Shown here: in pieces, positions 1 through 6,821 of the stretch
Layout: every line of letters starts with the position of its first letter
How positions within the stretch are numbered: position 1 is the stretch's first letter
Origin: Bacteroidales bacterium
Lineage (GTDB): Bacteria; Bacteroidota; Bacteroidia; Bacteroidales; UBA932
Direction: 5' to 3'
Length of the DNA: 20,777 nt
Assembly: GCA_009774765.1 (NCBI GenBank)
Contig: VSOK01000045.1
Coordinates: 1 to 20,777, forward strand
Position numbers and translations under genes: made by a program
Notes under the pieces: generated by a model
Database searches by the model: none
What the model saw: only the letters and a program-made list of their open reading frames with translations
Told to the model about the DNA's origin: nothing

Positions 1-696
1 ATGCACTACTGTCCAGGATGCTCCCACGGCACAGTGCACAAACTCGTGGCTGAAGTCATAGAGGAGATGGGCATCCAGGACCGGACAATCGGAATAAGCC
101 CTGTCGGCTGCTCGGTATTCGCATACAACTATCTTGACATCGACTGGCAGGAAGCGGCACACGGACGCGCTCCGGCTCTCGCCACAGCGACCAAACGTCT
201 CTGCCCGGAAAAATATGTATTCACCTACCAGGGTGACGGAGACCTCGCTTCAATCGGAACCGCAGAAATCATACACGCCTGCAGCAGAGGCGAAAACATC
301 GTAGTGATATTCATCAACAATGGAATATACGGTATGACCGGCGGACAGATGGCACCTACCACCCTCATCGGTATGAAGACGGCCACCACCCCTTACGGAC
401 GCGATCCAAAGCTGAACGGATTTCCTATAGTGCTTTCAGATATGATAGCCCATCTTGACGGAACGGCATATATCACACGCCAGTCCGTACACACCGCAGC
501 TGCGGCACGCAAGGCGAAGGCATCAATCCGCAAGGCGTTTGAATACAGCGAGAAGAAAATCGGACTTTCATTCGTGGAAATAGTCTCGACCTGCAACTCC
601 GGCTGGAAAATGAGTCCTGTGGAGGCAAACAAATGGATGGTTGAGAATATGTTTCCAAAGTACCCTATAGGTGACATCAAAGACGTACTCAAATGA
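1..696 (+). CDS. 2-oxoacid:ferredoxin oxidoreductase, beta (TPP-binding) subunit, 5'-truncated by the window
   Basis: Catalytic thiamine-diphosphate subunit of a 2-oxoacid:acceptor oxidoreductase (2-oxoglutarate or branched-chain keto-acid type), which decarboxylates a 2-oxoacid to its acyl-CoA and passes electrons to ferredoxin in the cytoplasm. Seen: a CPGCSHG cluster at the very start, then GDGDLASIGTAE followed by INNGIYGMTGGQ, the GDG...NN thiamine-diphosphate/Mg2+ motif of the family. The 231 residues visible begin at an in-frame ATG at base 1, but relatives of this protein carry more residues before the HYCPGC motif, so the true start probably lies outside the window. The gamma subunit follows, and an alpha subunit and a small ferredoxin-like subunit would be expected upstream. 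The substrate cannot be fixed from this subunit. The family call is very secure; korB or vorA would both be reasonable names. Confidence 0.93.
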   Translation: MHYCPGCSHGTVHKLVAEVIEEMGIQDRTIGISPVGCSVFAYNYLDIDWQEAAHGRAPALATATKRLCPEKYVFTYQGDGDLASIGTAEIIHACSRGENIVVIFINNGIYGMTGGQMAPTTLIGMKTATTPYGRDPKLNGFPIVLSDMIAHLDGTAYITRQSVHTAAAARKAKASIRKAFEYSEKKIGLSFVEIVSTCNSGWKMSPVEANKWMVENMFPKYPIGDIKDVLK

Positions 697-700
697 ACCT

Positions 701-734
701 GAAAATAAGCTATAAATAATTTTAGTTTATTTTC
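701..734 (+). other. AT-rich hairpin between the beta and gamma subunit genes
   Basis: A 12-bp inverted repeat (701-712 with 723-734, one G-T pair, 10-base loop) lies 4 bases after the beta-subunit stop. It is not followed by a T tract, so it is not a standard intrinsic terminator; it may be a processing or mRNA-stability element. A second short stem (772-777 with 781-786) lies in the same spacer. Confidence 0.35.
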
Positions 735-843
735 AAGGAAGAATGAGGAAGACAAACGACAAGTACCGGAGTTTACTAAAAGTAAATGAGGATACGAGGA
801 TGTGAAGTCTGACGAGATTATTACAAAAAAGAAACAAAATTAT

Positions 844-1389
844 ATGAAAGAGGAAATTATAATAGCAGGCTTCGGCGGACAGGGCGTCCTTTCAATGGGC
901 AAGATACTCGCCTATTCAGCCATTATGCAGGATATGGAAGTCACCTGGATGCCTTCGTACGGTCCTGAGATGCGCGGAGGCACGGCAAATGTCTGCGTAA
1001 TCCTGAGTGACAAAAAGATAGGCTCACCTATCGTCACAAAATACGATACCGCCATCATACTCAACCAGCAGTCCATGGACAAGTTCGAGAGCACGGTAAA
1101 ACCAGGAGGGCTTCTCCTCTATGACCCGAGCGGCATAACAAGACATCCGGAGAGAAAGGATATCACTGTCGCACAGATAAATGCGATAGATGTCGCAGCA
1201 TCTGTCGGAAACTCCAAAGTGTACAATATGGCCGTACTCGGAGGTTTCCTTGCGATGAAGCCGGTAGTAAGCCTTGAGAACGTAGAAAAAGGTCTCGGGA
1301 AATGTATACCTGCAAGATACAATGACCTTATAGCCTTGAATAAACAGGCTATCGAACAAGGTATGAAATCTGTTTTGAAAATTGGTTGA
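844..1389 (+). CDS. 2-oxoacid:acceptor oxidoreductase, gamma subunit
   Basis: Small gamma (POR/KOR C-type) subunit that completes the 2-oxoacid:ferredoxin oxidoreductase with the thiamine-diphosphate subunit upstream; it contributes to the CoA/acyl-CoA-handling side of the complex. Seen: an N-terminal GFGGQGV nucleotide-binding-like loop at residues 8-14, then PSYGPEMRGGTAN, both hallmarks of the family, and KYDTAIILNQ. The 181-residue length is normal. I chose the ATG at 844 because the family begins with a short KEEIIIAGFGGQG strand; an in-frame GTG at 802 would add 14 unconserved, lysine-rich residues. The spacer to the beta gene is long for an operon (about 147 bases) and holds two hairpins, but the functional pairing makes co-transcription likely. 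Confidence 0.92.
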   Translation: MKEEIIIAGFGGQGVLSMGKILAYSAIMQDMEVTWMPSYGPEMRGGTANVCVILSDKKIGSPIVTKYDTAIILNQQSMDKFESTVKPGGLLLYDPSGITRHPERKDITVAQINAIDVAASVGNSKVYNMAVLGGFLAMKPVVSLENVEKGLGKCIPARYNDLIALNKQAIEQGMKSVLKIG

Positions 1390-1404
1390 GAATGATTATC
1401 TTTG
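1374..1404 (+). promoter_or_regulatory. Bacteroidetes-type promoter for the coiled-coil gene and zapA
   Basis: TTTG at 1374-1377 and TATCTTTG at 1397-1404 are separated by 19 bases, a full match to the Bacteroidetes primary sigma pattern TTTG-N19-21-TAnnTTTG. It overlaps the end of the gamma-subunit gene and lies 27 bases before the ATG at 1431. Confidence 0.75.
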
Positions 1405-1430
1405 CGCTTGTGGTCAAAATGTGACTCGTT

Positions 1431-1703
1431 ATGCTTGAAAACATCAAGAACAATATAGAAAGGCTGATTGCCGCCTATGAGTCCGTAAAATACGAAAACG
1501 GCACTCTTAAAGATGAATTGGAGCAGAGCAGGACACAGATTGAAGACTGCAGGAAGCAGATAATCGAGTTAGAGAGACAGATTGACAACCTTAAACTGAC
1601 AAGTGCTTTTCTCGGGGATTCCGGGAGCAACGCCGAAGCGAAGTCCAAGGTTGAGAAGATGATAAAGGAAATAGACAAATGCATCTCATTGATGGAGGGT
1701 TAG
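1431..1703 (+). CDS. small coiled-coil protein encoded directly before zapA (ZapB-like role suspected)
   Basis: A 90-residue, charged, soluble protein with no signal peptide or membrane segment. Roughly residues 4-55 are predicted by eye to form one continuous coiled coil (heptad-like Leu/Ile spacing in NIERLIAAYESV and ELEQSRTQIEDCRKQIIELE), followed by a Gly/Ser-rich break near residues 60-66 and a second helix. It is separated from zapA by 3 bases and shares its promoter. This position, size and architecture suggest a divisome coiled-coil partner of ZapA, as ZapB is in E. coli, but there is no recognisable ZapB signature and the similarity may be only architectural. It is a good protein-coding call; the function is inference. 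Confidence 0.8.
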   Translation: MLENIKNNIERLIAAYESVKYENGTLKDELEQSRTQIEDCRKQIIELERQIDNLKLTSAFLGDSGSNAEAKSKVEKMIKEIDKCISLMEG

Positions 1704-1706
1704 CAG

Positions 1707-1994
1707 ATGGAACAGAAGATCACAATCACGATAGCTGATCGACAATATCCGATGAAAGCGAACTCGGCAGATCAAGAAGAAGCAATCAGGAAGGCGGCCG
1801 TGCGTGTAAATACCAAAATTGCAGGCTATCAGGACAAGTTCCCGGGCAAGAGTCTTATTGAAATACTTTCCTTAGTCGCCCTCAGCGAAGGCGTGGAGAA
1901 CGTAGGTGTACGCAAGAGACTTGAAGAGGTTGAAAAAGAGAGCAAACAATTGCAGAATGAGATAGAGAACTATCTTGAGAATATTGATAAATGA
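1707..1994 (+). CDS. zapA: cell division protein ZapA
   Basis: FtsZ-binding protein that cross-links and stabilises FtsZ filaments at the division site. Seen: 95 residues, the usual ZapA length; an N-terminal globular head with ITITIADRQYPMKANSADQEEAIRKAA (given here in two parts: ITITIADRQYPMKA and the following NSADQEEAIRKAA helix), then a C-terminal coiled coil rich in Glu/Lys (LEEVEKESKQLQNEIENYLE). The ATG at 1707 lies 3 bases after the upstream coiled-coil gene, so the two are translationally close. The stop codon directly abuts the closing stem of the structured RNA that follows; a zapA gene next to 6S RNA is also the arrangement in gamma-proteobacteria. Confidence 0.88.
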   Translation: MEQKITITIADRQYPMKANSADQEEAIRKAAVRVNTKIAGYQDKFPGKSLIEILSLVALSEGVENVGVRKRLEEVEKESKQLQNEIENYLENIDK

Positions 1995-2180
1995 GCCGTT
2001 AGTTACTTTATTTGCTGAAATCAACACTAATTAAGTAACCGAGTTACTCGAATAGGGATGACGGACCTATGTTACCTTATGGGGATTCCGCTTTGCGGGA
2101 CGGAGGATGTCTGAACTGTATTTCGGAGCTCAAATCTTATTGATATAAGATTTTCTGACAATCAGGCTAACGGCTTTTTT
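1995..2180 (+). ncRNA. ssrS: probable 6S RNA (ssrS), Bacteroidales-type structured RNA
   Basis: About 180 bases closed by an exact 8-bp stem (GCCGTTAG at 1995-2002 with CTAACGGC at 2167-2174) followed at once by six T. Inside lie further helices: 2002-2008 with 2033-2039 (7 bp), an apical-type stem 2086-2091 with 2095-2100, and an exact 9-bp hairpin 2132-2140 with 2145-2153 on the 3' side. A rod closed at its ends, with an apical hairpin and a small hairpin on the 3' strand of the central region, fits 6S RNA, which binds RNA polymerase holoenzyme in stationary phase. The zapA neighbour supports this. A weak promoter-like match (ATTG, 18 bases, TATCTTGA at 1971-1978) lies in the end of zapA. 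Exact ends are estimates; the alternative is another conserved Bacteroidales structured RNA. Confidence 0.66.
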
Positions 2181-2193
2181 ATTATGTCTAACT

Positions 2194-2227
2194 GACCGGT
2201 CGGCTTCCTCTGCTGACTGGTCTTTTT
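2194..2227 (+). terminator. intrinsic terminator after the zapA / 6S RNA region
   Basis: An 11-bp stem (2194-2204 with 2212-2222, two G-T pairs) with a 7-base loop is followed by TTTTT at 2223-2227. It separates the zapA/6S RNA transcript from ribonuclease Y. Confidence 0.8.
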
Positions 2228-2276
2228 ATGTTTTGACCTTACGTAGAATTATTAACAACTATATATTTTATTGGAC

Positions 2277-3818
2277 ATGACTATTTTATATTACATTTTA
2301 GCGGCAATTGCAGGCGCGGTTATCGCCTTGGCGGTTTATATATTAGTCCGGAAAATGATTCTGAACGGTCAGAAGGAGGAAATCATTGAGAAGGCCCAGC
2401 TTGAAGCGGAGAAAATCAAGCAGGAAAAGATTTTTCAGGCAAAAGAAAAATTCCTGCAGCTGAAAAGCGAGCATGAGCAGTATATCAATGAGAAGAACAA
2501 CCAGATGCGTGAAGCGGAAAGCAGGATCAAGCAGAAGGAGAACAGCATCAACCAGCAGAATTCCGAGCTCGGCAGAAAACACAAGGAAGCCGATGCGATA
2601 CGCGAGAACCTGAAATCCCAGGTTGAAGCCGTATCGAAAAAATCAGAGGAGTGCGACAGGCTCCGTGCACAGGCAATAGAGCAGATAGAAAGCATCGCCG
2701 GAATGACGGCCCAGGAAGCTAAGAACCAGCTCATCGAAAACATGAAGGCCGAGGCAAAGACCCAGGCACAGTCATATATCAATGATGTTATGGACGAAGC
2801 GAGACTGACAGCCAGCAAAGAAGCCAAAAGGATTGTAATCAACACTATACAGAGAACAGCATCCGAAACGGCAATTGAAAACGCCGTAACTGTGTTCAAC
2901 ATCGAAAGCGATGAGATCAAAGGACGTATCATCGGACGTGAAGGACGTAACATCAGGGCTCTCGAGGCTGCTACAGGAGTGGAGATTGTAGTTGACGACA
3001 CTCCAGAAGCAATACTTCTGTCAGCGTTTGACCCTGTAAGGAGAGAAGTTGCAAGACTTGCCCTGCATCAGCTTGTTGTGGACGGACGTATACATCCGGC
3101 ACGTATCGAAGAAGTAGTGGCAAAAGTACAGAAGCAGCTTGAAGATGAAATTATGGAGACTGGAAAGAGGACCTGCATAGACCTCGGAATCCACGGAATG
3201 CACATCGAGCTCGTCAAGCTGATAGGACGAATGAAATACCGTTCTTCATACGGCCAGAACCTTCTGCAGCACGCACGTGAAGTGGCCAACATCTGTGCTA
3301 CTATGGCTTCAGAGCTTGGTCTGAACACGAAAGTTGCCAAAAGGGCCGGTCTTCTCCACGATATAGGAAAAGTTTCAGATGAGGATCCGGAGCTTCCTCA
3401 CGCAATCCTCGGTATGAAACTCGCCGAGAAATACAAGGAAAAGCCAGAAGTATGCAATGCGATCGGAGCCCATCACGAGGAAATCGAGATGACATCAATA
3501 ATCTCCCCTCTCGTAATGGTCGGAGACGCCATTTCAGGAGCAAGACCTGGTGCAAGACGTGAGGTCATCGAGTCATATATCAAGAGGCTCAAGGATATGG
3601 AGAACATCGCACAGTCATATCAGGGTGTGACGAAGACATACGCAATACAGGCCGGACGCGAACTGAGGGTCATTGTCGGAGCCGACCAGGTGAGCGACAA
3701 GGATGCCGAGACACTGTCCGGAGATATTGCAAAGAAGATCCAGGATGAGATGGTATATCCTGGCCAGGTGAAGATTACGGTGATACGTGAAACCCGTTCA
3801 GTAGCTTTCGCAAAATAA
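2277..3818 (+). CDS. rny: ribonuclease Y
   Basis: Membrane-anchored endoribonuclease that starts decay of many mRNAs. Domains in order over 513 residues: one N-terminal membrane helix (about residues 5-25), a long Glu/Lys-rich coiled coil (about 30-195), a KH RNA-binding domain with GRIIGREGRN at about 216-225, and an HD phosphohydrolase domain with the metal-binding HD pair at 361-362 (HDIGKVSD), followed by GAHHEE and DAISGARPGARRE, all typical of RNase Y. Length matches the family. The ATG at 2277 is preferred to an in-frame TTG at 2271, which adds only two residues. No clean TTTG/TAnnTTTG pair is visible in the 50 bases upstream, though TTTG at 2232 and TATATTTT at 2262 are partial matches. 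The dsbD-type gene follows after 25 bases. Confidence 0.96.
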   Translation: MTILYYILAAIAGAVIALAVYILVRKMILNGQKEEIIEKAQLEAEKIKQEKIFQAKEKFLQLKSEHEQYINEKNNQMREAESRIKQKENSINQQNSELGRKHKEADAIRENLKSQVEAVSKKSEECDRLRAQAIEQIESIAGMTAQEAKNQLIENMKAEAKTQAQSYINDVMDEARLTASKEAKRIVINTIQRTASETAIENAVTVFNIESDEIKGRIIGREGRNIRALEAATGVEIVVDDTPEAILLSAFDPVRREVARLALHQLVVDGRIHPARIEEVVAKVQKQLEDEIMETGKRTCIDLGIHGMHIELVKLIGRMKYRSSYGQNLLQHAREVANICATMASELGLNTKVAKRAGLLHDIGKVSDEDPELPHAILGMKLAEKYKEKPEVCNAIGAHHEEIEMTSIISPLVMVGDAISGARPGARREVIESYIKRLKDMENIAQSYQGVTKTYAIQAGRELRVIVGADQVSDKDAETLSGDIAKKIQDEMVYPGQVKITVIRETRSVAFAK

Positions 3819-3843
3819 AACATACAAACAGTTCGTTGTGGAA

Positions 3844-5763
3844 ATGAAAAGATTTCTTACATCAATGATTACCCTGCTGCTGTGTGCGGCAGGGTTTGCT
3901 CAAATCAAGACCATAGAATGGTCGGCAGAGGTAAAACATAACGGTCAGGACAAATACAGCATCATCCTCACAGGACAGATAGATGACGGTGTCCATACGT
4001 ACGGTACAGAGGAGGATGCACAATATCCTACCTCAATAGAATTTGAGCCGTCTGACAGCTACGCACTTGACGGACAGCTCTATGAACTCGGCACAAAGAC
4101 GGAGTATGAAGGCCTCAAGGTCTATTTCAAGACAATCAGGATCGCCCAGGACATCATCGTCAAGTCAGAGAATGCCGCTGTGGCCGGAGAACTGACCTGG
4201 CTCGGATGTACAGACACGAGCTGCTACTCTCCGGAATACTGGGAATTCAATATTCCGGTGGAAGAAACAGCCGATGCAGCAGCTGCCTCAGATCATCAGA
4301 CCGTCATTTCCGGTACAGAAGAGACATCGGAAGGAGGATTCAACTGGGCTTTGATAATAGAGGCAATCCTTTGGGGATTTGCAGCCCTTCTTACTCCTTG
4401 CGTATTTCCTATGGTACCTATGACAGTATCATTCTTTATGAAAGGCGCGTCCTCCCCTGCGGCAGGAAGATTCAAGGCTTCAATGTACGGGCTTTTCATC
4501 GTACTGCTCTATACTGTTCCTATTTCAGTCATCATCCTGATTACAAGGTTAGTTGGAGGTGATGCCGTGACAGCGGACATTTTCAACTGGCTCGCGACCC
4601 ATTGGCTTCCGAACATCCTGTTCTTCATCGTGTTTATGGTGTTTGCGGCATCTTTCTTCGGAGCATTTGAGATTGTCCTTCCGTCAAAGCTTGTCAACAA
4701 AAGCGACAAGGGAGCCGACAAGGGCGGACTGCTCGGAATATTCTTTATGTCACTCACGCTTGTGCTTGTCTCATTCTCCTGTACAGGTCCGATTGTCGGT
4801 TCCGTGCTGATAAAGGCGACACAGGGGCAGTTCTGGGAGCCGATGATAGCAATGCTGGCTTTCTCGCTCGCCTTCGCGCTGCCTTTTACGATATTGGCGT
4901 TCTTCCCTTCACTTCTGAAAAACCTGCCGAAGAGCGGAGGATGGCTGAATTCGGTAAAAGTGGTCCTCGGATTTATCGAGGTCGCGCTTGGATTCAAATT
5001 CCTTAGCGTAGCGGACCAGACATATCACTGGGGACTTCTTGACAGGGAGGTGTATCTTGCAATATGGATAACAGTATTCACGCTTCTCGGCTTCTATATC
5101 CTCGGCAAGATCAGGTTTGCAAACGACAGCAAAGCTGACCATGTGTCTGTCAAAAGACTTGCTATGGCGATTGCCGTATTCTCCTTTGTAGTATATATGA
5201 TTCCTGGTATGTTCGGTGCACCTTTGAAGGCATTGTCAGGATACCTTCCACCGATCACCACACAGGATTTCGTAATCGGACAGAATACCGTACAGCATAC
5301 CGCAGAGGGGAAAGCCGATTCAAAATATGACCTCGAACTCCCTCTCGGTCTTACCGGATATTTCAACCTTGAAGAGGGACTGGCAGTGGCAAAGGCCGCA
5401 GGAAAGCCGGTATTTGTAGACATTACCGGGCACGGCTGCGTCAACTGCCGTGAAATGGAATCAAGAGTATGGAGCGATCCGAGAGTGCTTGAAATCCTGA
5501 GGAATGAATACATCATCGTCGCCCTCTATACGGACGACAAGCAGAAACTGGAGCAGGAGGACTGGGTAACGACTGACAGCGGAGACGTCCTGAAGACACT
5601 AGGAAGGGCAAACTCATATATAGTCCGCACCAGATTCGGGGTTAACGCACAGCCGAACTATGTACTGCTCTCCCCTGACGGAGAACAGCTTGCACCGGTA
5701 CGCGGCTACAACCTTGACATACCGGGATTTATAAAATTCCTTGAATCAGGATTGAAGTCCTGA
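3844..5763 (+). CDS. dsbD: thiol:disulfide interchange protein DsbD-type (protein-disulfide reductase)
   Basis: Inner-membrane protein that moves reducing equivalents from cytoplasmic thioredoxin to envelope thiol proteins. Seen over 639 residues: signal peptide (MKRFLTSMITLLLCAAGFAQ); an N-terminal Ig-like alpha domain with a Cys122/Cys127 pair (GCTDTSC); an eight-helix-type membrane domain whose redox Cys residues are Cys186 (LLTPCVFPMVP) and Cys313 (FSCTGPIVGS); and a C-terminal thioredoxin-fold domain with CVNC at 532-535. All three relay cysteine pairs are therefore present. The ATG at 3844 starts the signal peptide directly; the in-frame GTG at 3838 adds two residues. It lies 25 bases after rny with no terminator, so probably shares its transcript. 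A cytochrome c biogenesis role is an alternative, as in CcdA-like proteins, but the three-domain form fits DsbD. Confidence 0.93.
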   Translation: MKRFLTSMITLLLCAAGFAQIKTIEWSAEVKHNGQDKYSIILTGQIDDGVHTYGTEEDAQYPTSIEFEPSDSYALDGQLYELGTKTEYEGLKVYFKTIRIAQDIIVKSENAAVAGELTWLGCTDTSCYSPEYWEFNIPVEETADAAAASDHQTVISGTEETSEGGFNWALIIEAILWGFAALLTPCVFPMVPMTVSFFMKGASSPAAGRFKASMYGLFIVLLYTVPISVIILITRLVGGDAVTADIFNWLATHWLPNILFFIVFMVFAASFFGAFEIVLPSKLVNKSDKGADKGGLLGIFFMSLTLVLVSFSCTGPIVGSVLIKATQGQFWEPMIAMLAFSLAFALPFTILAFFPSLLKNLPKSGGWLNSVKVVLGFIEVALGFKFLSVADQTYHWGLLDREVYLAIWITVFTLLGFYILGKIRFANDSKADHVSVKRLAMAIAVFSFVVYMIPGMFGAPLKALSGYLPPITTQDFVIGQNTVQHTAEGKADSKYDLELPLGLTGYFNLEEGLAVAKAAGKPVFVDITGHGCVNCREMESRVWSDPRVLEILRNEYIIVALYTDDKQKLEQEDWVTTDSGDVLKTLGRANSYIVRTRFGVNAQPNYVLLSPDGEQLAPVRGYNLDIPGFIKFLESGLKS

Positions 5764-5782
5764 CCCAAGGCAAGAAGAAATA

Positions 5783-6631
5783 TTACATCTCGCATATAAG
5801 CATCCTGCAGTCAGCGGGGTGCTTTATGTTTTCATCCAGAATGATTTCACCGTAGCTTTGTGCGGTGATGCTGCCCGTCCTGGGATTCTTGACACTCCTG
5901 ACAGGACTGCAGACTGTCGCCTCGACGCTGCTGCATTCGAATGCCAGGTCACAGTCATCTGCCATCACACAGTTTTCCATAACCAGACCGTGAGCATAGC
6001 ACAGAGGCTGGGTCCCTGATATCCTGCAATTGACAAGACGCAGATTATGCGAATGCCAGGCAAGATATTCTCCGTTGATTTCAGAATCATATACTGTCAC
6101 ATTCTCAGCATTCCAGAAGGCATCCTTGGAATTGATGACAGCATTGCGTATCTCCACATTGCGGCAATACTGGAATGAATAGTTTCCACTGTGCCTGTAG
6201 CCGGTGATATGTATATTCTCGCCGTGCATAAAAAGATAGTCCGCGTTGTCTACACTGACATTTTTCAGTTCAACGTTACGGCAGTGCCACAAAGTCTCCT
6301 GTGCATTCAGAATCTGCACATTCTCAAGGCTTATCCCGTCCATCTCGCGGAACATCTTAGGAGCCTCCACCAACGTGTCAGACATCACAAGGTCATTTGA
6401 ATACCACAATGCCGCACGTGCTCCCTCTGTAAACAGGCAATTCCTCACAGAGAACCCTTTGACGTGCCAGAACGGATATTTACCCTCAAAACGGCAATTG
6501 ACAGCGTCTATATTGCCGCATTCCTTCAGAGCAGATTCCCCTGCGTGGACAGTCACGTTTTCAATGCGAAGGTCGTGTGAGGCAAACAGAGGGCGTTCTC
6601 CTCCGAATTCGGTATTTGAAATCGTTTTCAT
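5783..6631 (-). CDS. DUF3737 family right-handed beta-helix protein
   Basis: Protein of about 282 residues made of short repeated strands ending in asparagine or aromatic residues (for example NVELKNVSVDNADYLF, NVEIRNAVINSKDAFW, NVTVYDSEINGEYLAW), the ladder pattern of a right-handed beta-helix. This and the opening TISNTEFGGERPLF match the DUF3737 family, whose function is unknown to me. No signal peptide is present, so it is probably cytoplasmic. Many Trp/His pairs (WHVKG, WHCRN, WHSHN) line successive coils. The reading frame is open back to a TTG at 6655, but that codon lies inside the promoter box, so I use the ATG at 6631; the ATG at 6637 is an alternative. It converges on dsbD with 19 bases between stops and stands alone on the minus strand. 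Confidence 0.85.
   Translation of the reverse strand: MKTISNTEFGGERPLFASHDLRIENVTVHAGESALKECGNIDAVNCRFEGKYPFWHVKGFSVRNCLFTEGARAALWYSNDLVMSDTLVEAPKMFREMDGISLENVQILNAQETLWHCRNVELKNVSVDNADYLFMHGENIHITGYRHSGNYSFQYCRNVEIRNAVINSKDAFWNAENVTVYDSEINGEYLAWHSHNLRLVNCRISGTQPLCYAHGLVMENCVMADDCDLAFECSSVEATVCSPVRSVKNPRTGSITAQSYGEIILDENIKHPADCRMLICEM
5798..5833 (+). terminator. possible terminator of the rny-dsbD transcript
   Basis: A 7-bp stem with one bulge (5798-5805 with 5818-5824) followed by a T-rich stretch lies 35 bases after the dsbD stop, inside the end of the opposite-strand DUF3737 gene. The stem is imperfect and the T tract is broken, so the call is weak. Confidence 0.33.
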
Positions 6632-6652
6632 AGTCATTATATTTTTCGGATG

Positions 6653-6660
6653 CAAAGATA
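6653..6660 (-). promoter_or_regulatory. -7 box of the DUF3737 gene
   Basis: TATCTTTG on the minus strand matches TAnnTTTG and would start transcription near 6647, giving a leader of about 10-16 bases. No good TTTG partner is seen 19-21 bases upstream. It argues against the TTG at 6655 as a start codon. Confidence 0.55.
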
Positions 6661-6762
6661 TAACCGATACTGCAATCCCACTTCATACCAATCCCAGTAA
6701 TTAATACCATAATTACAGATTGGATTTTTTCAATGCCGCAGAGCTTCGTCAAAGATTTTTAT

Positions 6763-6770
6763 TAAATTTG
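6763..6770 (+). promoter_or_regulatory. -7 box of the kinase / CBM9 operon
   Basis: TAAATTTG at 6763-6770 matches TAnnTTTG, 51 bases before the ATG at 6822. The upstream TTTG element is not recognisable, so this is a partial promoter match. Confidence 0.42.
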
Positions 6771-6821
6771 TTGGATTGTCCTGAAAGGACTGCATATAAA
6801 AAACAATAACCACATATTATT

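Noticed and set aside
802..843. GTG start extending the gamma subunit by 14 residues
   Set aside because: The added residues are unlike the family, which begins just before GFGGQG; the ATG at 844 fits.
2435..3001. 188-codon minus-strand frame inside rny
   Set aside because: It is antisense to the coiled coil of ribonuclease Y; its Ser/Leu/Phe-rich composition is the expected complement of Glu/Lys codons.
4509..4997. 162-codon minus-strand frame inside the dsbD-type gene
   Set aside because: Antisense to conserved membrane helices and redox cysteines; no own promoter or recognisable domain.
5094..5516. 140-codon minus-strand frame inside the dsbD-type gene
   Set aside because: Antisense to the thioredoxin-like domain; no supporting signals.
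6246..6704. 152-codon plus-strand frame opposite the DUF3737 gene
   Set aside because: The minus strand shows regular beta-helix repeats and a promoter box; the plus frame has neither.
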